From SCUN01 sp964343975 (GTDB taxonomy: Bacteria > Acidobacteriota > Vicinamibacteria > Vicinamibacterales > SCN-69-37): a DNA stretch of 6,412 nt. Below the pieces are notes generated by a model. It was not told the origin of the DNA, ran no database searches, and saw only the letters and a list, made by a program, of their open reading frames with translations. The position numbers and the translations under genes were made by a program. This document shows positions 1-5,488 of the stretch, in pieces; position 1 is the stretch's first letter; every line of letters begins with the position of its first letter. The stretch covers positions 1-6,412 of the forward strand of contig CAYFLU010000188.1 of NCBI GenBank assembly GCA_964343975.1, written 5' to 3'.

Positions 1-3000
1 CGCGGCGGCCGCCGCGGAACTCGCCGGTTTCGGGATCGGTGTAGTAGATCGCGGTGTCTTCGTAGATTTCCTGGTTGTAGATGAACGGCGCGAAGCCGAA
101 CGCCCAGCGGCGATAGCGATCCTGATGCGCGAGGTTGAGCGCCTTGATCTTCGGATCGTTCGTGAGCGCCGACGCGATGTCGTCGCGAAGCGCGTCGGTC
201 GCTGTCGAGATGCCCGGATAACGCGGATCGCGCAGGCCGCTCAACTGCGTGTACCAGCCGCGCGACGAGAGATACGTGCGGAAGCCGGGCGGCACGTACC
301 CCGCGAACTGCTGCACCCACTCGTGCGATGGATAGCCGTGCGGATTGAGATAGATGTCGGGGAGCCACATCCGCCACACGTCGTTGCGCACGCGCGACTC
401 GGGGAGGAGCGGGCTGTTGCTGCCGACGTCCATGCCGAGCGCGCTGTAGCGGCCGGCGTGGAGCATGTGCGTCGGCGTGAGCTTCTGGAGTTCGTACGCC
501 ATCGCCGCGCCGTCGGGGTTCTCGACCGGATGCAGGATGACGTTGATCTTCTTCAGCATGGCCGCGTACTTCGGATCGGTCGCGAGCATCTCGGCGAGCT
601 TGAGGATATGGCTCGTCGACGACACCTCGTTCGCATGCTGACGTCCGGTGATGAAGATCGTCGGCTTGTACGCCGTGTACTTCGTCACCGAGATCTGCTC
701 ACTCGCGGTCGGGAGCAGCACTTCCATGATCGACACGTCGCGCCCGCGATACGACTGCCCTTCCTTGTACGCGGTGATCGCCGGATAGGCGCCGAGCTGC
801 TTCACGAGCTCTTCCGCTTCGTCCGGACCAATGACGTGATCCCAGCTCACGACCGGGCCCTTCGGCGCCGCCGAGGCCTTGCGCATGAGCGAGGCCGGCT
901 CTTCGCCGGTCGACTTCACCACGCGGCGCGCGCGCGCGTCGCGGCCGGCCACATTGAACGCGAGTCGCTCCACGGCGCGATACGAGAAGTCCGTCTTGTA
1001 GAGCCCGGCCGCATGGAGCGCGTTCAGCGTGTCGATGAGATCCACCGCGCGCGTCGCGTCGGCGTCGGTCGCCGGCGCGAGATCCACCTGCAGCTCGCGC
1101 ACGTGATCCGCCGTGACCACCGCGCGGCGCACCGCCGGATCACCGACCGCGATCGGCGTGAGGTCGCGCGTGACCTTCGTCGGCTTGTCCTGCCCCTTCT
1201 CCTTATACGAGATCTCCACACGCGCACGCGGCGACGCATTGGCCGCATACAGCACGCGCACTTCGCCGCCCTGCCCGCGCCGCTCCGGATGAATGATCGG
1301 GAAGATCTTGCCGGGCGCCGCGAGGCGCGGCCGACCGGGCTGATTGCGGCCCATCGCCAGATAGAAGTCGAGCGTGACGAAGTAGATGTCTTCGTGCAGC
1401 GACTCGAGCGCCGACACCTGCTCTTCGTCGACGCCGATGCGGAAGTCGGGCTCGCTCATCCACAGCTCAACGTCGAGATCGCGATGGAACGGCTGCGCCT
1501 CGGCCGTCGGCCGGTTGTTCGTGAGCTTCATCACGTGGTCGTAGATGCGCGGCAGCACTTTCTGCTGGTAGTAATCCCAGAAGCGCTCCGAGTCGGTCGC
1601 GATCCGCGTGTCGATCACGGCCTGCCCATTCACCACCGCGTTGATCCAGCCGGTCGTGACGTCGACCTTCGACCAGCCGGGAAACTTGTCGAGGTACTCA
1701 CGCTCCACACTCTTCGGCGTGAACTCGCCGTGGAACACGACCTTGCCGGCCTTGTCCTTGGCCTCAACCTCATACGTCGACTTCGGCGCATCGACCAGCT
1801 CCATCGAATACGCCGACACCGGCACGCCCGCCTCCTTCGCGAGCAGCTCGTCGATCGGATAGAGCTCGTGCAGCCAGCGCGTGGGCACCTGATAGAAGCG
1901 GTACTTCTTCGTGAAGTCCGGCTTGTACTCCGCCACCTTCAGGTGCACGGACGTCACGCCCTTGCCTTTCAACAGCGGCAGCACTTCTTCCTTCATCCAC
2001 AGGAAGCCCTGCTTGTACGCCGAACGCACCTTCACGTCCGCGCTCGCGGCGCCCGCCGCCGTCAGCGCGCGCTTCACTTCGTCGACCAGCTGCTGCCGCA
2101 TCTCCGGCGACTCGCTGAGACGCACGTCCATCGCGACCGCCGCGCCCTTCGTGACCTTCGGCAAGACGTCGTTCTTAAACTTGTCGCGGAACTCCGTCAC
2201 TTCCCACGGAATCGAGATCTTCTCGTCGAAGACCGGCACCGCCGCCGTGATCGCGTCGCTCGCCGTCGTGACAGTCGCCATCGGCAAGCGCGGCTTCAGG
2301 CGCCCCGCCAGAAACTGATCGAAGCCCGCGTTCTTCTCTTCGAGATAGACCTTCGCGTCGAAGTTCTCGATCTCTTTGCCGTTGAGCGACTTCACCACCT
2401 CGTCGATCACGTTCACGGCCGAGCTGGCCTGCGCGCCCGCGGTCTTCTGCGCGAAGGCGTCTTTCACCTGCGTCGAGAGGTGATCGAGCGAGAACGCGCC
2501 GCGATGGTTGTCCCAGAGATACGGCACGCGCCGCGCGAGATACGTGGCCGCGGCATCCGCGCCGGCCGCGTCCGCGCCGGCGACGACCGTCGCTGTGGCG
2601 TTGCCGAACGCGCGCGGCACGATCTGGATCACGCCATCGCCCGGACCGAGGTTATCGAGGTACGCCTTGCCGATCTTCGTGAGCGCCGTCACATGCGGGT
2701 TGTCGCGCCCGATCAGGATCGGGTTCGTCTCGCGCGACAGATCCGGCAACTCATCGGCCTTGCGCGCAATCGGCAGCGCCATGCCCGTCGACTCGAGCCC
2801 GAGCCGCGCCGCGATGTGCGCCGCGCTCAGGTTCTCCGGTGACGCGCCGAGAAAGAGCGTCGTGTCGACGCGATCCGCGATGAGATCGGGATAGCTGTCG
2901 GACAACACGCCGTCGATCGAGAAGATCGTCGCCAGATCAAACGTCGGCGTTGCCGGCGCGGCCGCCGCTGCAGGTGCCGCTGCGCCCGCGCCCGCGCCAG

Positions 3001-3916
3001 CCGCCGCACCCGCCGGCGCGCCACCCGCGGCACCACCCGCCGCAGCCGCAGCCGCCGGTGTCACTTCGTCATCGGGCGGCGTCAGCGCGCGGTTGTTCAG
3101 GCCCGACCGCCGCACGCTCACCCGTGCATCGCCGATCTCGATCGTCGTGGACGCGACGTTGGTGAAGTTCAGCACCGTCGGTTCAAGACCCCGACGATGC
3201 GCCGCGTCGAGGGCGTCGAAGGCCGCCTTCGCGCGAGCGACATCAGCAGCGGTCACCGTCACGCGCACGCTCATCGACTTCAGCCCGCGCTTGTCGCTGT
3301 CGATCACCATCGACCGCACGACGGCCGACGTCGCCCGCACGCCGTGCGCTGCGAGATACTTCGTCACTTCGTCTTGCGCGTGATCGAGCCGCGCGCCGGC
3401 CGAGCCCCACAGCCGCGGCAGATACGCCGCGAGCACATTGCCGGCCGCGAGCGTGCCCGCGTCATCCGCACCGGCGATCGCCACGCCACCCGGCACCATC
3501 GCGAGTGCGCCCTGTCCCTTCTCGAGCCCCTTCACGTCGAGCGCGCCGGCGGCCATGAACTCCATCACGCGCGGATTCGTGCGGCCCACGAAGATGCCGA
3601 CGGCCGGCTTGGCCGCCGCGGGATCACTCGCGCGCAGCACGATCGGTAGCGTCATCGCCGTGGTCTCGAACCCGAGACGGCCCGCCAGGTTCGTCGCCAC
3701 GAGCATGTCTTCGATCGACGGCGTGTCGGACACGATCACGCGCGCGGCCACCGCATCCGCGAGGCCGTCGCCGTTCGTGTCGCGGACGACGCCATCCGAC
3801 AGGCTGAACAGCGAATCGAGCCCGCGCTCAGGCGGCGCCTGCGCGGCCACCGGCGTGCGCGATGCGTCGTTGATCAGGAGGGCAACTGCGAAGGCCACCA
3901 GAACGAGCCGTTTCAT
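1..3916 (-). CDS. Large secreted M14-family metallopeptidase, 3' end outside window
   Basis: The frame stays open from the ATG at 3916 to the window edge (at least 1305 residues; C-terminus missing). Residues 1-26 look like a signal peptide: MKR, a hydrophobic stretch LVLVAFAVALLI, then a VAA/QA cleavage site. Two related domains follow at about 33-170 and 328-468, joined by an Ala/Gly/Pro linker at 287-324. I do not recognise the section at about 500-1020, though 890-990 reads like a beta-rich domain. From about 1020 there is an M14 zinc-carboxypeptidase domain: GRQHANEV gives H1094 and E1097 as zinc ligands, NPDG lies at 1133-1136, and NPHGYPSHE supplies the third ligand, H1193 or H1198. 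The catalytic Glu may be E1283 or E1286, or lie beyond the edge. The Asn-Arg substrate-binding pair of classical carboxypeptidases is not obvious. The protein is far longer than a usual ~300-residue M14 domain. No Shine-Dalgarno is visible; a -10-like hexamer lies close to the ATG. The family call is firm, the substrate unknown, and the enzyme could be inactive or atypical. Confidence 0.9.
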   Translation of the reverse strand, partial: MKRLVLVAFAVALLINDASRTPVAAQAPPERGLDSLFSLSDGVVRDTNGDGLADAVAARVIVSDTPSIEDMLVATNLAGRLGFETTAMTLPIVLRASDPAAAKPAVGIFVGRTNPRVMEFMAAGALDVKGLEKGQGALAMVPGGVAIAGADDAGTLAAGNVLAAYLPRLWGSAGARLDHAQDEVTKYLAAHGVRATSAVVRSMVIDSDKRGLKSMSVRVTVTAADVARAKAAFDALDAAHRRGLEPTVLNFTNVASTTIEIGDARVSVRRSGLNNRALTPPDDEVTPAAAAAAGGAAGGAPAGAAAGAGAGAAAPAAAAAPATPTFDLATIFSIDGVLSDSYPDLIADRVDTTLFLGASPENLSAAHIAARLGLESTGMALPIARKADELPDLSRETNPILIGRDNPHVTALTKIGKAYLDNLGPGDGVIQIVPRAFGNATATVVAGADAAGADAAATYLARRVPYLWDNHRGAFSLDHLSTQVKDAFAQKTAGAQASSAVNVIDEVVKSLNGKEIENFDAKVYLEEKNAGFDQFLAGRLKPRLPMATVTTASDAITAAVPVFDEKISIPWEVTEFRDKFKNDVLPKVTKGAAVAMDVRLSESPEMRQQLVDEVKRALTAAGAASADVKVRSAYKQGFLWMKEEVLPLLKGKGVTSVHLKVAEYKPDFTKKYRFYQVPTRWLHELYPIDELLAKEAGVPVSAYSMELVDAPKSTYEVEAKDKAGKVVFHGEFTPKSVEREYLDKFPGWSKVDVTTGWINAVVNGQAVIDTRIATDSERFWDYYQQKVLPRIYDHVMKLTNNRPTAEAQPFHRDLDVELWMSEPDFRIGVDEEQVSALESLHEDIYFVTLDFYLAMGRNQPGRPRLAAPGKIFPIIHPERRGQGGEVRVLYAANASPRARVEISYKEKGQDKPTKVTRDLTPIAVGDPAVRRAVVTADHVRELQVDLAPATDADATRAVDLIDTLNALHAAGLYKTDFSYRAVERLAFNVAGRDARARRVVKSTGEEPASLMRKASAAPKGPVVSWDHVIGPDEAEELVKQLGAYPAITAYKEGQSYRGRDVSIMEVLLPTASEQISVTKYTAYKPTIFITGRQHANEVSSTSHILKLAEMLATDPKYAAMLKKINVILHPVENPDGAAMAYELQKLTPTHMLHAGRYSALGMDVGSNSPLLPESRVRNDVWRMWLPDIYLNPHGYPSHEWVQQFAGYVPPGFRTYLSSRGWYTQLSGLRDPRYPGISTATDALRDDIASALTNDPKIKALNLAHQDRYRRWAFGFAPFIYNQEIYEDTAIYYTDPETGEFRGGRR
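2513..3820 (-). other. Internal duplication: two copies of a ~140-residue domain plus Ala/Gly/Pro linker
   Basis: Within the large M14 protein, residues 33-170 and 328-468 align end to end by eye. LFSLSDGVV matches IFSIDGVLSD, AARVIVSD matches ADRVDTTLF, AGRLGFETTAMTLPI matches AARLGLESTGMALPI, GIFVGRTNPRV matches PILIGRDNPHV, and each copy ends in an aromatic-Trp motif (PRLW, PYLW) followed a few residues later by LDH. Similarity appears to continue for some 60-80 residues. Copy 1 carries DTNGDGLAD (D46 to D54), which fits the DxNxDGxxD calcium-loop pattern of dockerins and thrombospondin type 3 repeats. Copy 2 has SDSYPDLIAD there and lacks the full pattern. The copies are separated by a low-complexity linker at residues 287-324 (plus-strand bases 2945-3060). 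I do not know the function; a binding or oligomerisation module is plausible. Confidence 0.75.
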
Positions 3917-3925
3917 AGGTGGCGA

Positions 3926-3931
3926 ATTATG
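3926..3931 (-). promoter_or_regulatory. Candidate -10 element of the large M14 gene (leaderless start)
   Basis: On the minus strand CATAAT (5 of 6 to TATAAT) ends nine bases before the ATG at 3916, so transcription would begin about three bases upstream of the start codon. No Shine-Dalgarno is present in the intervening TCGCCACCT, which fits a leaderless mRNA. No good -35 hexamer is visible at 16-18 bp, because that position lies inside the CGGGACC repeat array. The support is the matching layout of the DGQHR gene promoter. Confidence 0.4.
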
Positions 3932-3934
3932 ACC

Positions 3935-4018
3935 CGGGACGCGGGACCGAACGCGGGACCGTGGACGAACCCGGGACCGTGGACTGAACCCGGGACCCGG
4001 CACGCGGGACCCGGGACC
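3935..4018. repeat. Short direct-repeat array, seven CGGGACC units
   Basis: CGGGACC occurs at 3942, 3954, 3972, 3991, 4005 and 4012, with a six-base CGGGAC copy at 3935. Spacing varies: two copies abut and others are 7-19 bases apart start to start. Bases 3954-3971 and 3972-3990 form an 18/19-bp tandem duplication of the unit plus GTGGAC(T)GAACC. Several CCCGGG palindromes result. The array fills the gap between the terminator T-tract at 4022 and the large M14 gene's -10 region. It looks like an expanding intergenic microsatellite-type repeat and does not appear to be protein coding. Confidence 0.85.
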
Positions 4019-4020
4019 CA

Positions 4021-4046
4021 TAAAAAAAGGCCCGCTTTCGCGGGCC
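4021..4046 (-). terminator. Rho-independent terminator, minus strand
   Basis: Read on the minus strand, GGCCCGC and GCGGGCC form a perfect 7-bp GC-only stem closed by a GAAA tetraloop (GNRA type), followed at once by seven T and an A. It ends transcription that reads leftward from the DGQHR gene, whose stop codon is about 180 bases upstream. It also insulates the large M14 gene, which therefore needs its own promoter. On the plus strand the A-run precedes the stem, so it would not act as a terminator in that direction. Confidence 0.92.
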
Positions 4047-4228
4047 CGAATGGGCAACCAGGCTCCCCAGCAAGCCCCCGGCATTGGCCGAAGGCATTCA
4101 AGCTACCCGGCGCTTCTTATCGCAAATCGCATGCCCGAAGGCCGAACGGCGATTTCCGAGGGGGCGCCCGGGGTGGTCCCGGAAGAGTGCGGTCACCCGG
4201 CCACGATTTTGTGGCCGGGATTACAGTT
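4047..4228 (-). ncRNA. Candidate structured 3' UTR or small RNA after the DGQHR gene
   Basis: About 180 gene-free bases lie between the DGQHR stop codon and the terminator and are packed with inverted repeats. These are CCCGGCCAC/GTGGCCGGG at 4196-4219, CCGGG/CCCGG at 4168-4182 with a 5-base loop, AAATCGC/GCGATTT at 4124-4155 enclosing a small GCC-CGAA-GGC hairpin at 4133-4142, and a short GCC/GGC hairpin at 4087-4095. With the terminator hairpin this gives a roughly 200-nt element with at least four stems, which could be a structured 3' UTR or a processed or separately transcribed small RNA. I compared it by memory with 6S, SRP, tmRNA and common riboswitch motifs and could not match it. High GC content makes chance hairpins common, so confidence is low. 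Confidence 0.3.
4196..4219 (-). other. Strong stem-loop just after the DGQHR stop codon
   Basis: CCCGGCCAC at 4196-4204 and GTGGCCGGG at 4211-4219 form a perfect 9-bp stem with a 6-base loop, starting nine bases after the DGQHR stop codon. On the minus strand no T-tract follows (TGACCGCACTC), so it is not a classical intrinsic terminator. An mRNA 3'-end protecting hairpin or a non-canonical terminator is the likelier role. On the plus strand a loose T-run (GTTTT) begins only about seven bases beyond the stem, too far for a standard terminator. Confidence 0.6.
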
Positions 4229-5359
4229 TTAGACCATCGCGCCTTCCGGATACTGCAGCGCGAGCCGCAGTTCCTTGGTGAGCTGGTCGACGCCCGAGCC
4301 GTTGCGCTTCCAGGCGCCGTCGGTCTCGAAGCGGAGGTCGCCGATGCGGCGGCCCCACGGGGCGATGATGCGGCCGATGGCGCGGAAGTCTGCGCGGTCG
4401 GCGTGTGACTGGTCGAGATGCCGCACGATCTCGGGCGTCACGCGGATGAACGCGCGGAGCGCGCTGGCCGACCGGATCGAGTACTTGCGGCCGTTCCACG
4501 CCGCGCTGAACACCACGGCCACCTGCTTGAAGTAGTTCACGAAGAACTTCTTCGCGTCTTCGTCGCGGAACTCGTCGCCGCGCTTGCCTTCGCCGAACGC
4601 GTTGGCCGCAAACAGCTTCTTCAGTTCCTGCGCGAGCGGCGCCTGCGCCACGCGGCCGCGGCCGACGCCGAGCAGCTTGATCTCACCGAAGAGCGGCGAA
4701 TCTTCCTTGTCGCCGAGCGCGCGCACCACATCGTGCGCCGCCGCGAGCGCGTCGTCGCGGTACAACTGCCGGCCGGAGAGCGACACGAGATGCGACGCGT
4801 TGAGGCGCGTGTGCTTCGCGTTGATCGTGACGAACATCTGGACGACGTGATCTTCGGGGAGGCGGTCGAAGATCACGGCGGGCACCGTGAAGTTCTCGCC
4901 CTGGAACTGGTCCATGCCGGCGTGCAGCGCGAGGAGCCGGTGCTGGCCGTCGATCGCGCGGAGGATGCCTTCACGCTCCGGCACCTTCAGCGTGCCGAGC
5001 GGCGAGTCGCCGCCGACCGAATCAAACTTCAGCGGTTCATCGCACGAGATGATGACGGCGCCGGGAATCGACGGCAGGTCGCGCGCCTGACGGCACTGCT
5101 CGTAGTACTGCACGAGCTCGTCGATTTTCTTGCGGATGATCTGACGCTGATAGGCCTTCTCGCTCGACGCGATGCGACGTTCGAGTAAATCCCATCGCAC
5201 CTTCGATTGATTGGCGCTGCCGCGGACGCCCGATGCGCTCTGCTCGCCGTAACTGAGCACTTCAAAGCGGACCAATTTATCGATATCTTTCGCGGTCAGG
5301 CAGGCCTGATAGAATTGCACGCCAAATTGCTGCATTCGAAGCGCGGCGACACTGATCAT
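4229..5359 (-). CDS. DGQHR-domain protein (DndB-like), orphan
   Basis: This complete 376-residue gene has the exact DGQHR motif at residues 137-141 within GILRAIDGQHRLLALH. A second conserved-looking block follows at 176-187 (FVTINAKHTRLN), where this family carries a hydrophobic-x-IN segment. The length fits DndB-type proteins. The DGQHR family is named for DndB, which regulates the dnd DNA phosphorothioation genes; relatives occur in dpd 7-deazaguanine DNA-modification clusters and as solo genes. The fold is thought to be related to the ParB N-terminal domain. No dnd, dpd or restriction genes are in this window, so the role here is unknown; a DNA-binding regulator is the simplest guess. There is no signal peptide, so it should be cytoplasmic. 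The ATG at 5359 is preferred over the one at 5335 (Met9) because a promoter places transcription initiation two or three bases before it. Transcription likely ends at 4021-4046. Confidence 0.9.
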   Translation of the reverse strand: MISVAALRMQQFGVQFYQACLTAKDIDKLVRFEVLSYGEQSASGVRGSANQSKVRWDLLERRIASSEKAYQRQIIRKKIDELVQYYEQCRQARDLPSIPGAVIISCDEPLKFDSVGGDSPLGTLKVPEREGILRAIDGQHRLLALHAGMDQFQGENFTVPAVIFDRLPEDHVVQMFVTINAKHTRLNASHLVSLSGRQLYRDDALAAAHDVVRALGDKEDSPLFGEIKLLGVGRGRVAQAPLAQELKKLFAANAFGEGKRGDEFRDEDAKKFFVNYFKQVAVVFSAAWNGRKYSIRSASALRAFIRVTPEIVRHLDQSHADRADFRAIGRIIAPWGRRIGDLRFETDGAWKRNGSGVDQLTKELRLALQYPEGAMV

Positions 5360-5368
5360 GACGCCGCG

Positions 5369-5397
5369 ATTCTATGTGGCGAATTGCCCAATCTCAA
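5369..5397 (-). promoter_or_regulatory. Sigma-70-type promoter of the DGQHR gene, leaderless
   Basis: On the minus strand TTGAGA (5392-5397, 5 of 6 to TTGACA) and TAGAAT (5369-5374, 5 of 6 to TATAAT) are separated by exactly 17 bases. The predicted +1 is near 5362, two or three bases upstream of the ATG at 5359, and no Shine-Dalgarno is present between the promoter and the ATG. This predicts a leaderless transcript and supports the chosen start. The spacer contains AATTCGCCAC, which also occurs next to the start of the large M14 gene, and the -35 overlaps a short inverted repeat. Confidence 0.6.
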
Positions 5398-5406
5398 GCC
5401 TTTGAG
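5393..5406. promoter_or_regulatory. Inverted repeat CTCAA-N4-TTGAG over the -35 of the DGQHR promoter
   Basis: CTCAA (5393-5397) and TTGAG (5402-5406) are perfect inverted half-sites around GCCT, overlapping the -35 hexamer of the leftward promoter. That is a good position for a repressor operator. Five-base arms can occur by chance, so this is only a candidate. Confidence 0.3.
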
Positions 5407-5436
5407 CCCGATCTCGTCCGATCGCGTGTCCCCTGC

Positions 5437-5453
5437 CAGTCCTGTCGTGACTG
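5437..5453. promoter_or_regulatory. Inverted repeat CAGTC-N7-GACTG upstream of the plus-strand M14 gene
   Basis: CAGTC (5437-5441) and GACTG (5449-5453) form a 17-bp dyad about 35 bases before the ATG of the plus-strand peptidase gene, where an operator or activator site could lie. I could not find a convincing -35/-10 pair for this gene in 5407-5473. Confidence 0.22.
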
Positions 5454-5473
5454 ACGTGCAAGTCTATTCGTAT

Positions 5474-5480
5474 GAAGGAG
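5474..5480 (+). promoter_or_regulatory. Shine-Dalgarno sequence of the plus-strand M14 gene
   Basis: GAAGGAG ends eight bases before the ATG at 5489 and contains the GGAG core. It fixes this ATG as the start; the upstream ATG at 5472 is in another frame. Unlike the two minus-strand genes, this gene therefore has a conventional leadered start. Confidence 0.75.
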
Positions 5481-5488
5481 TTAGACCG

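Noticed and set aside
125..2842. A 905-codon open frame on the plus strand, antisense to the large M14 gene
   Set aside because: It encodes an Arg/His/Leu/Val-rich sequence with no recognisable domain, as expected opposite a high-GC gene. The minus strand carries the M14 motifs, signal peptide and duplicated domains in one uninterrupted frame.
3935..4018. The repeat array as a CRISPR
   Set aside because: Units are seven bases long with spacers of 0-12 bases, far below CRISPR repeat and spacer lengths, and there are no cas genes.
3913..4101. A 62-codon minus-strand open frame through the CGGGACC array
   Set aside because: Its translation is mostly Gly/Pro/Val produced by the repeats; it crosses the terminator and overlaps the large M14 gene's start in another frame.
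4098..4196. A possible 32-residue GTG-start peptide on the minus strand ending in KKRRVA
   Set aside because: No Shine-Dalgarno; the GTG lies at the base of a strong hairpin, and most of the sequence is better explained by the inverted repeats. No family recognised.
4418..5188. A 256-codon open frame on the plus strand opposite the DGQHR gene
   Set aside because: Arg/Glu/Leu-rich antisense shadow. The minus strand encodes the exact DGQHR motif and the conserved surrounding blocks.
5448..5476. GTGACT-N17-TATGAA as a promoter for the plus-strand M14 gene
   Set aside because: Both hexamers match only 4 of 6, and transcription would start downstream of the Shine-Dalgarno sequence, so the good ribosome binding site would be lost.
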